From NCBI RefSeq assembly GCF_005502275.1, contig NZ_SWLZ01000005.1, positions 62,001 to 126,000 on the forward strand: DNA of 64,000 nt, written 5' to 3'. The notes under the pieces were generated by a model. It did not search any database and was not told the origin of the DNA. It saw nothing but the letters and a program-made list of their open reading frames with translations. Of this stretch, positions 23,020 through 32,630 are shown one piece after another (the stretch's first letter is position 1; every line of letters starts with the position of its first letter). This DNA comes from Robertmurraya siralis (GTDB lineage: Bacteria > Bacillota > Bacilli > Bacillales > Cytobacillaceae). Position numbers and translations under genes: made by a program.

Positions 23020-24162
23020 ATGAGCGGAGAGAAAGATTTAGAACAGTTAAAAAAAGAAGCTGCTGAGAAAGCAAAGGCAGCGGCACTGGCAAAGAAGAAA
23101 GCAAGAGAACAGCAAGAAACAGAAGTGTCGGAAGCAGTAGCCCCAGCGGAGGATGAAGACCTAGCGAAAAAGAAAGCAGCCGCAGCGGCGAAGGCAAAGG
23201 CAGCGGCATTGGCAAAGAAAAAGGCAGAGGAACAACAGGCAGGGTCAGAATCAGAGGATCGAGAAGATGAAGACCTAGCGAAGAAGAAAGCAGCCGCAGC
23301 GGCGAAGGCAAAGGCGGCGGCATTGGCAAAGAAGAAGGCAGAGGAACAACAGGCAGGGTCAGAGTCAGAGGATCGAGAAGATGAAGACTTAGCGAAGAAG
23401 AAAGCAGCCGCAGCGGCGAAGGCAAAAGCCGCCGCAGCAGCCAAGGCAAAGGCCGCCAGAGCGAAACAGGAAAGTCCAGAAGCCGTCGGAGATGATGCAA
23501 AAGCGAAGGCAATCGCAGCCGCAAAAGCGAAGGCTGCAGCAGCCGCGAAAGCAAAAGCCGCGGCAAAGGCGAAACAAGAAGGTGGAGAAGCGAGCGATGA
23601 TGCAAAGGCGAAGGCTATTGCCGCCGCAAAAGCAAAAGCTGGGAGCAAAGGAGCCGAAGCGCCTGTTGCAGAGGTAAAGCCTTCAGTCAATCAACCTTAT
23701 CTTGATAAATATGTGAAAGTTATAGAAGAGCATCTTGGCAACGATGTTTTGGAAGATTCTTATATTAATAGGCTCTCCAAGGACGTTCCAACCCTTGTTG
23801 CGAAACGGGAGACTTATTATAAAGTGGTCCAATTTCTTAAATATAACGAACAATTAGGCTTTGATTACTTATCAGAATTGCATGGTGTCGATTACGAGAC
23901 CCATATGGAAGTGTATGTCCACTTATATTCTTATAAAAACAGTCAATCAGTGGCTGTAAAAGTGAAGCTTGACCGGGATGAACCGACGATTGAATCTCTA
24001 TGCCCCCTTTGGGCTGGGGCAAACTGGCCTGAATGTGAAGCGTATGATTTATTAGGGATTAAGTTCTTAAATCATCCGAATTTGCACCGCATTATGCTTG
24101 GTGAAGATTGGGTAGGTCATCCACTAAGAAAAGATTATGAGCCGTATGATGTGGAGGTGTGA
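23020..24162 (+). CDS. nuoC: NADH-quinone oxidoreductase subunit C with long Lys/Ala-rich N-terminal extension
   Basis: 380 residues, about twice the usual NuoC length. Residues about 225-380 are the normal 30-kDa subunit domain, with the signature ending LRKDYEPYDVEV and the WPECEAYDLLGIKF block. Residues 1 to about 222 are low-complexity Lys-Ala-Glu sequence (runs such as AKAKAAALAKKKAEEQQ), predicted as charged helix and resembling TolA or histone H1 tails. It is encoded by a 114-bp (38-residue) tandem repeat starting at 23155, 23269 and 23383, the last copy incomplete. The extension is in frame with a good ATG and sits between nuoB and nuoD in a tight operon, so it is translated. Its role is unknown. 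Confidence 0.93.
   Translation: MSGEKDLEQLKKEAAEKAKAAALAKKKAREQQETEVSEAVAPAEDEDLAKKKAAAAAKAKAAALAKKKAEEQQAGSESEDREDEDLAKKKAAAAAKAKAAALAKKKAEEQQAGSESEDREDEDLAKKKAAAAAKAKAAAAAKAKAARAKQESPEAVGDDAKAKAIAAAKAKAAAAAKAKAAAKAKQEGGEASDDAKAKAIAAAKAKAGSKGAEAPVAEVKPSVNQPYLDKYVKVIEEHLGNDVLEDSYINRLSKDVPTLVAKRETYYKVVQFLKYNEQLGFDYLSELHGVDYETHMEVYVHLYSYKNSQSVAVKVKLDRDEPTIESLCPLWAGANWPECEAYDLLGIKFLNHPNLHRIMLGEDWVGHPLRKDYEPYDVEV
23155..23450 (+). repeat. 114-bp coding tandem repeat in nuoC
   Basis: Unit starts at 23155, 23269 and 23383 (GAAGACCTAGCG or close variant), period 114 bp, that is 38 codons. The first two units are complete and nearly identical; the third diverges after about 60 bp. Repeats of this kind can change copy number in frame. 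Confidence 0.85.
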
Positions 24163-24164
24163 AC

Positions 24165-25265
24165 ATGCTTAGAACAGAAGAAATGCTCTTGAATGTAGGG
24201 CCTCAGCATCCTAGTACACACGGTGTATTTCGGTTGATTTTAAAGATTGATGGAGAAACCATTAAGGAAGCAAAACCGGTTATCGGCTATCTTCATCGTG
24301 GAACGGAGAAGCTGGCAGAAGACCTTCAATATACACAAATTATTCCTTATACGGACCGGATGGATTATGTTTCTGCGATGACCAATAATTATGTCATCTG
24401 TCATGCGGTGGAAACGATGATGGGAATTGAAGTTCCTGAACGGGCAGAATATCTTCGTGTGATGGCAATGGAACTAGGGCGTGTATCCAGCCACTTACTT
24501 TGGTGGGGAACATTTGTCCTTGATTTAGGTGCTACAAGTCCGCTTCTGTATGCATTTCGTGAGAGAGAAATGATTTTGAACCTTCTAAATGAACTTTCCG
24601 GCGCCCGTTTAACCTTTAACTATATGCGTGTAGGCGGCGTAAAATGGGACGCCCCTGAAGGATGGGTAGATAAAGTTCGAGATTTTATCCCTCATATGCG
24701 AGAGCAAGTAAAAGGCTATCATGATCTCGTGACAGGAAACGAAATCTTTCTTAACCGTGTAAAAGGAATTGGCAAGTATTCGAAAGAGGACGCTCTAAAT
24801 TATTCATTAAGCGGCCCAAATCTACGTTGTACAGGAATGAAGTGGGATCTTCGCAAAAATGAGCCATACTCCATTTACGACCGGTTCGATTTCGATGTCC
24901 CAACAAGAGAAGAGGGCGACGTTCTTTCTCGTTATCATGTTCGATTTGCTGAAATTGAAGAGTCTTTGAAAATATTAGAGCAGTGCGTGGAACAATTTCC
25001 AGAAGAAGGTCCTGTGATCGCAAAAGTGCCAAAAATCATTAAGGCACCAAAAGGAGAAGCATTCGTTAGAATTGAATCTCCACGTGGTGAAATTGGCTGT
25101 TACATCGCAAGCGACGGCAAGAAGGAGCCGTACCGCTTAAAATTTAGAAGACCATCTTTCTACAATCTGCAAATTCTCCCGAAGCTTTTGGAAGGAGAAA
25201 GCATCTCCAATTTGATTGCCATTCTAGGAGCTGTTGATATTATCCTAGGGGAGGTGGACGGCTAA
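24165..25265 (+). CDS. nuoD: NADH-quinone oxidoreductase subunit D
   Basis: 366 residues, 49-kDa subunit forming the quinone site with NuoB. Recognised by LLNVGPQHPSTHGVFRL at the N-terminus, PVIGYLHRGTEKLAE, and the C-terminal RPSFYNLQILP region ending in DIILGEVDG. ATG at 24165 follows GGAGGTG; a GTG at 24159 is an alternative. Its stop overlaps the nuoH start (TAATG). Confidence 0.96.
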   Translation: MLRTEEMLLNVGPQHPSTHGVFRLILKIDGETIKEAKPVIGYLHRGTEKLAEDLQYTQIIPYTDRMDYVSAMTNNYVICHAVETMMGIEVPERAEYLRVMAMELGRVSSHLLWWGTFVLDLGATSPLLYAFREREMILNLLNELSGARLTFNYMRVGGVKWDAPEGWVDKVRDFIPHMREQVKGYHDLVTGNEIFLNRVKGIGKYSKEDALNYSLSGPNLRCTGMKWDLRKNEPYSIYDRFDFDVPTREEGDVLSRYHVRFAEIEESLKILEQCVEQFPEEGPVIAKVPKIIKAPKGEAFVRIESPRGEIGCYIASDGKKEPYRLKFRRPSFYNLQILPKLLEGESISNLIAILGAVDIILGEVDG

Positions 25266-26275
25266 TGGTTCAGGATTTATTGCACTCACAGCCAGGGATT
25301 TTAAACTTTGGAATCTTTTTTATCCTTGCCTTAGTTTTGCTACTTGTCATATTAGGATTTGTTACATATGCCATTTTGGCAGAACGTAAAGTAATGGGAT
25401 TTATGCAGCTTCGGTATGGGCCGAATCAGGTAGGAGGGCCTTGGGGACTGCTGCAAACCGTGGCTGATGTCTTAAAGCTTCTATTAAAAGAAGACACGAT
25501 TCCAAAATTAGCTGACAGACCGCTATTTATTTTAGCTCCAGTGATAGCCTTTGCTCCATCCTTTGTCGTTATTGCAACGATTCCATTTACGGACAAATTG
25601 CAATTTGCCGATATTGGTGTGGGACTTCTCTATTATATAGCCATCTCAGGGTTGACCACGATAGGAGTTGTCATGGCTGGTTGGTCATCGAATAATAAAT
25701 ACGCCTTGCTTGGGGGAATGCGTGCAGCCGCACAGATGATTTCTTATGAAATTCCGCTCGTTATGTCTGTGCTTGGCGTTATCCTATTAACTGGAAGCAT
25801 GAATTTGAATGAAATAGTGGCGGCACAAGAAAACGTTTGGTACATTCTCATTCAGCCTATTGGGTTTTTAGTGTTTTTTATCGCATCAGTGGCGGAGCTG
25901 AATCGGATTCCTTTTGACCTTCCAGAGGCGGAAAATGAGCTTATAGCCGGATACTTTGTTGAGTATTCAGGATTTCGCTGGGCCTTTTTCATGCTTGCAG
26001 AATATGTCTATATGTTTGCGATGGCCTCATTGACAACTGTGCTATTTTTAGGTGGTTGGTTGCCAATCTTCTCATTCCTAGACTTTATTCCAGGAGCGGT
26101 ATGGTTTGCATTAAAGTTCAGCCTAGTGGTGTTTATGTTGCTTTGGTTCCGCAGTACGTTCCCGCGGATTAAAGCGGATCAACTAATGGAATTTGGTTGG
26201 AAGGTGCTTTTACCAGTGGCGCTTGCGAACATCTTTTTAACGGCGATTATTAAAGAGCTTCTCAGCCTTTTTTAA
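25265..26275 (+). CDS. nuoH: NADH-quinone oxidoreductase subunit H
   Basis: 336 residues, eight membrane helices. Conserved ERKVMGFMQLRYGPNQVG, the RAAAQMISYEIPL block and the acidic FDLPEAENELIAGYFVEYSG loop that lines the quinone chamber. The start overlaps the nuoD stop. Confidence 0.96.
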   Translation: MVQDLLHSQPGILNFGIFFILALVLLLVILGFVTYAILAERKVMGFMQLRYGPNQVGGPWGLLQTVADVLKLLLKEDTIPKLADRPLFILAPVIAFAPSFVVIATIPFTDKLQFADIGVGLLYYIAISGLTTIGVVMAGWSSNNKYALLGGMRAAAQMISYEIPLVMSVLGVILLTGSMNLNEIVAAQENVWYILIQPIGFLVFFIASVAELNRIPFDLPEAENELIAGYFVEYSGFRWAFFMLAEYVYMFAMASLTTVLFLGGWLPIFSFLDFIPGAVWFALKFSLVVFMLLWFRSTFPRIKADQLMEFGWKVLLPVALANIFLTAIIKELLSLF

Positions 26276-26311
26276 AGGATACATCACTTTTATCACAAGG
26301 GGTGAAAAAAC

Positions 26312-26731
26312 ATGCTTGGATTAGCGAAAGGTTTAAAGTATACCCTGAAAAACTTAACAAAAGAAAAGCCAACCTACGATTATCCGAAAAAACCAATTCC
26401 TCTGCCAGATCGGTTTCGTGGAATTCAGAAATTTTATCCGGAAAAATGTATTGTCTGCAATCAATGTGCCAATATTTGCCCGACTGATTGTATTCAATTA
26501 ACTGGAAAAAAGCATCCAGACCCGACGAAAAAGGGTAAAATTATCGATACGTATGATATTAATTTTGAAATTTGTATTCTCTGCGACTTATGTACGGAAG
26601 TCTGTCCGACGGAAGCAATCGTCATGACCAATAATTTTGAACTAGCTGAGTATAGCCGCGATGATCTTTTTAAAAATCTTGAATGGTTGGACGAAAATGA
26701 TGAGAATGTTCGGAAGGTGAATAAAGCATGA
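26312..26731 (+). CDS. nuoI: NADH-quinone oxidoreductase subunit I
   Basis: 139 residues, ferredoxin-like. Two CxxCxxCxxxC motifs, CIVCNQCANICPTDC and CILCDLCTEVCP, hold the N6a and N6b [4Fe-4S] clusters. As NuoEFG are absent, these are the first clusters of the chain and the likely entry point for electrons from an unknown donor. RBS AAGGGGTG. Confidence 0.96.
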   Translation: MLGLAKGLKYTLKNLTKEKPTYDYPKKPIPLPDRFRGIQKFYPEKCIVCNQCANICPTDCIQLTGKKHPDPTKKGKIIDTYDINFEICILCDLCTEVCPTEAIVMTNNFELAEYSRDDLFKNLEWLDENDENVRKVNKA

Positions 26732-27249
26732 CATTTTCAGGTGAATTATTAGCGTTCCTTATTCTAGCCATTGTAGCGGTTATGGGAGGCGTCCTGTTAC
26801 TCAATTTATCAAAGGTTGTGCATATGGTCGTCGCCCTTGTCTTTACATTTGTCAGCCTTGCGGGAATTTACGTCATGCTGTCAGCGGAATTTGTAGCGGT
26901 TGTACAAATTCTCATCTATTCTGGCGCGATTACGATTATTATGTTATTTGGCATTATGCTGACACGCCATAACGACACAAGCGAAGTGAAGGGAGGAAGG
27001 CTGAGAAAAGTGCTGCTCTTTTTGGGCGTGCTTGGATTTGCTTTTGCTGTCTATATTGGAATTTACAATCTAGACTTCAATTCGCCAGCCGCGAACCTTC
27101 ATGAAAATAATACAGAACAAATCGGGATAGCGCTGTATACGAAGTTTATTATTCCATTTGAGTTAACGTCTGTTGTGCTTTTAGTAGCGCTGATCGGGGC
27201 GATTATTTTGGCCAAAAAAGATGATGAAGAGGAGGCGAAAAAGGAATGA
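26728..27249 (+). CDS. nuoJ: NADH-quinone oxidoreductase subunit J
   Basis: 173 residues, five membrane helices, with the NuoJ-type segment [21 protein letters not shown]. Overlaps nuoI (ATGA) and nuoK by four bases each. Confidence 0.94.
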   Translation: MTFSGELLAFLILAIVAVMGGVLLLNLSKVVHMVVALVFTFVSLAGIYVMLSAEFVAVVQILIYSGAITIIMLFGIMLTRHNDTSEVKGGRLRKVLLFLGVLGFAFAVYIGIYNLDFNSPAANLHENNTEQIGIALYTKFIIPFELTSVVLLVALIGAIILAKKDDEEEAKKE

Positions 27250-27560
27250 GTGGAGTTCCCATTTCTGCCTACCTGACGCTCGCATTAGTGCTATTCTGTA
27301 TCGGACTATACGGTGCACTAACGAAGCGAAATACAGTCATCGTGTTAATTTCAATTGAACTCATGCTTAACGCAGTCAACATTAATCTCGTTGCATTTAG
27401 TAAATTTGGCATGATTCCATCGATAACTGGGCAAGTTTTTGCGTTATTTACCATTGCAGTTGCAGCGGCGGAAGCCGCCGTTGGTCTCGCGATCTTAATC
27501 GCCCTTTACCGCAATCGTAAAACAGTCAATATCGATGAAATGGACACAATGAAAAACTAA
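27246..27560 (+). CDS. nuoK: NADH-quinone oxidoreductase subunit K
   Basis: 104 residues, three membrane helices, with the family core [18 protein letters not shown] (buried Glu in helix 2) and [16 protein letters not shown] (Glu in helix 3) used in proton transfer. Confidence 0.96.
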   Translation: MSGVPISAYLTLALVLFCIGLYGALTKRNTVIVLISIELMLNAVNINLVAFSKFGMIPSITGQVFALFTIAVAAAEAAVGLAILIALYRNRKTVNIDEMDTMKN

Positions 27561-27574
27561 TAATCTGTTACACG

Positions 27575-27623
27575 ACCCGCTTAAAATGCGGGCCTCAATC
27601 AAACGCGTGAGAACAAACGCGTT
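27575..27623 (+). other. Two small hairpins between nuoK and nuoL
   Basis: CCCGC/GCGGG (27576-27580 and 27588-27592) and AACGCG/CGCGTT (27602-27607 and 27618-27623). Neither has a T tract, so they look like mRNA processing or stability elements rather than terminators. Confidence 0.35.
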
Positions 27624-27646
27624 CTAAAAAGGGGATTGTGATATTG

Positions 27647-29512
27647 ATGGAGAATGCATGGATCATACCGCTTTTCCCGCTTTTATCATTTTTGTTCCTT
27701 CTTCTATTTGGGAGGAGACTAAAGGAAAATAGTGCGTACATCGGAATGGTGCTCACACTTGCATCTTTGGTCTACTCTTTGGTGGTGTTGTTTGAGCGCT
27801 TCAACCACCCGACTTATAAAGCCGAAGTGACATGGCTTACAATAGGGGATGTTCAATTAACAGCGGGTTTTGAAGTCAATCAATTAAATGCGTTAATGCT
27901 CGTCATCGTATCGCTTGTTAGCTTTCTCGTACATACTTATTCAAAAGGCTACATGCATGGAGATGGGCGGTTTCACATTTTTTATGCCTATTTAGGGCTG
28001 TTTACATTTGCGATGTTGGGGCTGGTTGTATCCCCAAATTTATTGCAAACTTATATTTTCTGGGAGTTAGTGGGAGCAGGTTCTTTCCTCTTAATTGGAT
28101 TTTATTTTTATAAAGAGGAGGCAAAGGCTGCTGCCAAAAAAGCTTTTATCATGACGCGCATCGGTGATGTCGGCTTGCTGATCGGGATGATTCTATTATT
28201 CTGGCAAGTTGGAAGCTTTGAATATGATGAGATTTTCCAAGCAGTAGATGAAGGCGCAATTTCAGCAGGAATGATCACCCTTACCGCCATATTGATTTTT
28301 GTTGGGGCGGTGGGAAAATCGGGTCAATTTCCGTTGCACACTTGGCTACCTGACGCAATGGAAGGTCCAACGCCAGTTTCTGCTTTAATCCATGCTGCGA
28401 CAATGGTTGCCGCTGGTGTTTATTTAGTAGCAGCATTATTCCCGCTCTTTGCAGCAAGTGAGGCTGCACTAATGACGATTGCCATCATCGGGGCGTTCAC
28501 TGCTATTTTTGCTGCCAGTATCGGTTTAGTGCAAAAGGATATTAAAAGAGTACTCGCTTACTCCACTGTCAGTCAGCTTGGCTATATGATGCTGGCCTTA
28601 GGATCGGCAGGCTATGTTGCGGGTGTCTTTCATTTAATGACACATGCCTTTTTTAAAGCATTGCTGTTCTTGGCTGCTGGTAGTGTCATTCATGCAGTAC
28701 ACACGCAAAATATAGAGGAAATGGGCGGTCTTTGGAAAAAACTGAAGCTCACGGGGCCGTTATTCTTAATTGGAACGCTGGCGATTAGCGGGGTTCCGTT
28801 ATTCTCCGGTTTCTTCAGTAAGGATGAAATTTTAATTTCAACCTGGGTTCATGGGAATACATTTTTGTTTTGGCTAGCTGTCATTGCTGCGTTTTTTACC
28901 GCGTTCTACATGTTCCGGTTATTCTTTATGGTCTTTACCGGGGATGCTCGCGGCAAGCAGAAAGAAGTCCACGAGTCACCATCTGTCATGACGTTCCCGA
29001 TGATCGTTCTTGGAATTTTAGCGATTGTAGCGGGTTATGTAAATACCCCATGGTTTGGTACCTTCCTCGGAGACTGGCTTGTTGCTGATAATGACGCATT
29101 GGGGCATGGTCATATTGAAGGTCCAGCATGGATTATGATTGTGGCAACAGTGGTGTCTCTACTTGGAATTTATTTAGCATGGCTCATCTATGGTAAAAAA
29201 TCAATTCAAAGAGACTGGCTGACGGTAAGAATGCCGCTTACGTACAATGTGCTGTATAACAAGTACTATATCGATGAGTTTTATCAATTAACCGTAGTGA
29301 AAGCAACAAAAGGCTTCACAGCGGTTCTTAGCTTCATTGAAACATTCATTGTCGAAGGATTAGTGAAGCTGGTGGCTGGAATCGTTCATGGGCTTGGCAT
29401 CATTGGCTCTAAAATTCAAAATGGCCAGGTACAAGCATATGGAACAGTGGCCTTTGTTGGATTGGCTGTCCTGATTGTGATTTTTGCTTTAACAGGGGGG
29501 TACTTAAAATGA
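27647..29512 (+). CDS. nuoL: NADH-quinone oxidoreductase subunit L
   Basis: 621 residues, the largest antiporter-like proton-pumping subunit. Shows FWELVGAGSFLLIGFYFY, the pumping-lysine region GKSGQFPLHTWLPDAMEGPT, and HAATMVAAGVYL, with a long C-terminal amphipathic stretch. ATG at 27647 is preferred; TTG 27644 and GTG 27638 are in frame and closer to the AAAAAGGGGAT site. Confidence 0.95.
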   Translation: MENAWIIPLFPLLSFLFLLLFGRRLKENSAYIGMVLTLASLVYSLVVLFERFNHPTYKAEVTWLTIGDVQLTAGFEVNQLNALMLVIVSLVSFLVHTYSKGYMHGDGRFHIFYAYLGLFTFAMLGLVVSPNLLQTYIFWELVGAGSFLLIGFYFYKEEAKAAAKKAFIMTRIGDVGLLIGMILLFWQVGSFEYDEIFQAVDEGAISAGMITLTAILIFVGAVGKSGQFPLHTWLPDAMEGPTPVSALIHAATMVAAGVYLVAALFPLFAASEAALMTIAIIGAFTAIFAASIGLVQKDIKRVLAYSTVSQLGYMMLALGSAGYVAGVFHLMTHAFFKALLFLAAGSVIHAVHTQNIEEMGGLWKKLKLTGPLFLIGTLAISGVPLFSGFFSKDEILISTWVHGNTFLFWLAVIAAFFTAFYMFRLFFMVFTGDARGKQKEVHESPSVMTFPMIVLGILAIVAGYVNTPWFGTFLGDWLVADNDALGHGHIEGPAWIMIVATVVSLLGIYLAWLIYGKKSIQRDWLTVRMPLTYNVLYNKYYIDEFYQLTVVKATKGFTAVLSFIETFIVEGLVKLVAGIVHGLGIIGSKIQNGQVQAYGTVAFVGLAVLIVIFALTGGYLK

Positions 29513-31014
29513 ACGAATATTTTCTTTCTATCCTAGTGTTTTCCCCTCTTTTAGGAATAGCTGTTCTTGCTCTTATGCCAAAAACACAAGAAGTAGCGAT
29601 TAAAGCAGTCGGTTTTTTAGCAACCCTCCCTGCTCTTGTGCTAGCGCTTGTCGCCTTTATTGGAGGGAGCGATCATTTAAAGAAATACGATATTCAAATC
29701 GAATGGATTCGCTTTGGGGATTATGAGGCCTTTGACTTATTTAAAATTGACTATGAATTAGGCTTAAATGGTTTTTCCTTAGTACTAATCGTCTTAACGG
29801 CAGTTATTTCTACACTCGCCGCCATTGCCTCCATTCATATTAAAAAAGAATGGAAAGGCTACTTCATGTTATTCCTTTTATTGGAGGTCGGGATGCTTGG
29901 AGTATTTGCTGCTCAAAACCTTATTCTTTTCTTCATCTTTTTTGAAATTACGATGATCCCGATGTTTTTCCTGATTGGAAAATGGGGTTATTTCGAAAAG
30001 GAAAAAGCAGCCTATAGTTATTTAATCTATAACGGCTTAGGGTCGGCCATCCTTTTAATCGTGATCATGGTTCTGTTTGCAAGAACAGGAACAGCAAATA
30101 TTGATGCGCTGGCACAGCTGATGGCCGTAGAGAATGCAAATACTGTTGCGCCGTTTTCTGAGACGTTGAAATTTGGCTTGCTAATTGCCCTTCTTATTGC
30201 TTTTGGTGTAAAGCTGCCAATTTTTCCGTTGCATACATGGATGCTGCGGGTTCACGTTCAGGCACCGCCAGCGATCGTGATGCTTCACTCAGGAATTTTA
30301 TTAAAAATTGGCGCCTTCGGTTTGATTCGTTTCGGAATGGGAATTTTCCCGGAGCAGTTTAAATCTATCGCCGTACTACTTGCCGTACTGGGAGTCGTGA
30401 ACCTTTTATACGGGGCATTTCTTGCCTTTAAGCAAAGCGATTTTAAAATGGTTCTTGCTTACTCGTCTATATCCCATATGGGGATCGTACTGATTGGTTT
30501 AGGTGCTCTCAATGAAGCAGGAATTCAAGGAGCCATTTTCCAAGTTGTCTCACACGGATTGATCTCCGCCCTTCTTTTCTTCTTAGTAGGGGTCTTTTAC
30601 GAACGATTCCACACATCGACGATTGCAAACCTTGGTGGGATGGCGAAAGGAATGCCACTGGCTGCAGGCTTTTTGTTAGCCGGTGCTATGGCGTCGTTAG
30701 GTTTGCCGGGAATGTCGGGTTTTGTTAGTGAATTTATGGCCTTTCTCGGACTGTTCGAGGAAATGCCAATTCTCGCTGCCATTGGCTGTATAGGGATTAT
30801 TATGACGGCAGTTTATTTACTCCGAGCTGTCCTTGGCATGACCTATGGAAGAGCCAATCGTGATTTTATAGCAGTGTCTGATTTAAAGTCAGTTGAATTT
30901 ATTCCAGTTGTTGCGCTGTTGGCGCTAATTGTCTTGATTGGTGTTTACCCAAGTGTACTAAGCGATCCGCTCCATTCCACACTTGAAACTATCATGCTTG
31001 GGTTAGGGGGTTGA
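29509..31014 (+). CDS. nuoM: NADH-quinone oxidoreductase subunit M
   Basis: 501 residues, antiporter-like pump subunit with FFEITMIPMFFLIGKWG, GVKLPIFPLHTWMLRVHVQAP and the SSISHMGIVLIG block. Overlaps nuoL by four bases. Confidence 0.95.
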   Translation: MNEYFLSILVFSPLLGIAVLALMPKTQEVAIKAVGFLATLPALVLALVAFIGGSDHLKKYDIQIEWIRFGDYEAFDLFKIDYELGLNGFSLVLIVLTAVISTLAAIASIHIKKEWKGYFMLFLLLEVGMLGVFAAQNLILFFIFFEITMIPMFFLIGKWGYFEKEKAAYSYLIYNGLGSAILLIVIMVLFARTGTANIDALAQLMAVENANTVAPFSETLKFGLLIALLIAFGVKLPIFPLHTWMLRVHVQAPPAIVMLHSGILLKIGAFGLIRFGMGIFPEQFKSIAVLLAVLGVVNLLYGAFLAFKQSDFKMVLAYSSISHMGIVLIGLGALNEAGIQGAIFQVVSHGLISALLFFLVGVFYERFHTSTIANLGGMAKGMPLAAGFLLAGAMASLGLPGMSGFVSEFMAFLGLFEEMPILAAIGCIGIIMTAVYLLRAVLGMTYGRANRDFIAVSDLKSVEFIPVVALLALIVLIGVYPSVLSDPLHSTLETIMLGLGG

Positions 31015-31018
31015 TGAG

Positions 31019-32539
31019 ATGGATCTAGATACGCTTTTATCATATCAATGGGGCGCGATGGCTCCGGAATTTATCATCTTGGGAGTTGCGACCATTTTAT
31101 CGATAGTAGACCTTTTCGCACCGAAGCGTTTTGATAGAAGGATTCTTGGCTGGGTCGGTTTTGCTGGTATACTTGCAGCACTTGCAGCGTTAATGAATTT
31201 ATTTGCCGTAGATACGGTCACCATTTTATACGATACATTTAAGCTAGACGCATTTGCGAAGGTATTCAAGCTTCTTTTGCTCATCGGAGCGGCTCTAATT
31301 ATGCTCCTTGCGATAGGCTATAGACCAAAAGAAGGAATGGAAGAGTTTAAAGGGGAATTCTACTACCTATTATTGGCCGGTTTGCTCGGTACGATGATCA
31401 TGTCCTCAAGTGGTGATTTAATTACGTTGTTTGTTGGTCTAGAGCTTCTTTCCCTTTCTTCCTATATTTTAGCGGGAATTCGGAAGAAGCATCTGCCATC
31501 AAATGAATCAGCGATGAAATATATCATTAATGGAAGTATTGCCACAGCCGTTACTCTTTTTGGAATGAGCTATCTTTACGGGATTACCGGAACGACGAAT
31601 TTAGCGGAAATGACAAACGTTCTACCGCAATTGAATAATTCTCAATACAGCTATTTAATGGGGATTGCTTTTTTCATGCTACTAGTTGGTTTATCCTTTA
31701 AGCTGGCCACAGCTCCGTTTCATATGTGGGCACCGGACGTTTACCAAGGGGCGGCAACTCCTGTTACAGCTTTCTTAAGTGTTGTGTCAAAAACAGCAGG
31801 ATTTGTCATTTTAATTCGAATGGTTGTCATCGTGTTTTCCAATACGCAGGCTGGAGCTACTGGTGTTGATTCAGTTACTCCGTTGCTGTTCAAGCTGCAA
31901 GATTTCATTGCTGTTCTAGCAGGAGTCACGATGGTTGTTGGAAATGTTATTGCTTTGCGTCAGCGCAATATTAAACGGCTGTTTGCTTATTCAAGTATTG
32001 CCCACGCCGGTTATTTATTAGTCGCTGTCACTTCGATGTCGGTTTTTATGTTCGAGAGCATCTGGTTCTACTTAGGAGCATACCTCTTCATGAACGTAGG
32101 AGCCTTTGCTGTGATTCAATTAATGACAGCAAATAACGACAACGAGGATATTGCCCAATTTGCAGGAATGTACAAACGTACACCATGGCTCGCTGTCGCA
32201 ATGGGAGTATTTATCCTTTCACTGGCAGGCATTCCGGGAACCGCAGGGTTTATCGGAAAATTAAACATTTTCATGGGAGCGTTAATATCAGAACCAGCAC
32301 ACTATATTCTGGCAGCACTAATGATTGCCACAACGGTCGTTTCTTACTTCTACTATTTTGGCATTTTAACGCAAATGTTCTTTAGACCATCTCCGGTAGA
32401 TGGGGAAGTGGAAAAAAAGAAAATACCAGTCGGTATTGGTGTAGCAATTGGAATATGTGTCCTCGCAACGATTGCATTTGGACTTTTTCCAAATACGGCG
32501 CTTGATTTCTTCCACACCAACTTCGGTGGTTTTCAATAA
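31019..32539 (+). CDS. nuoN: NADH-quinone oxidoreductase subunit N
   Basis: 506 residues, third antiporter-like pump subunit: FVGLELLSLSSYILAG, FKLATAPFHMWAPDVYQGAATPV and LFAYSSIAHAGYLLV. Last gene of the operon; two hairpins follow. Confidence 0.95.
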   Translation: MDLDTLLSYQWGAMAPEFIILGVATILSIVDLFAPKRFDRRILGWVGFAGILAALAALMNLFAVDTVTILYDTFKLDAFAKVFKLLLLIGAALIMLLAIGYRPKEGMEEFKGEFYYLLLAGLLGTMIMSSSGDLITLFVGLELLSLSSYILAGIRKKHLPSNESAMKYIINGSIATAVTLFGMSYLYGITGTTNLAEMTNVLPQLNNSQYSYLMGIAFFMLLVGLSFKLATAPFHMWAPDVYQGAATPVTAFLSVVSKTAGFVILIRMVVIVFSNTQAGATGVDSVTPLLFKLQDFIAVLAGVTMVVGNVIALRQRNIKRLFAYSSIAHAGYLLVAVTSMSVFMFESIWFYLGAYLFMNVGAFAVIQLMTANNDNEDIAQFAGMYKRTPWLAVAMGVFILSLAGIPGTAGFIGKLNIFMGALISEPAHYILAALMIATTVVSYFYYFGILTQMFFRPSPVDGEVEKKKIPVGIGVAIGICVLATIAFGLFPNTALDFFHTNFGGFQ

Positions 32540-32545
32540 CGGGTA

Positions 32546-32630
32546 TTTTCTGATTTGGGGGAATCAGAAAATGAACAAGGGGATTTATATAATAGAACGC
32601 GAAAAGAAGGGGAAGGGGGCCCCTTCTTTT
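32546..32630 (+). terminator. Tandem hairpins ending the nuo operon
   Basis: First, a perfect 10-bp inverted repeat TTTTCTGATT/AATCAGAAAA (32546-32555 and 32562-32571) with loop TGGGGG. Second, a perfect 11-bp stem (32602-32612 and 32620-32630) whose 3' arm ends CTTCTTTT. The second is the more likely terminator. Confidence 0.7.

Noticed and set aside
22958-23690. Long minus-strand frames opposite nuoC (215 and 225 codons)
   Set aside because: Shadows of the low-complexity GC-rich repeat; products are Ala/Phe/Ser or Leu/Pro runs, without start signals.
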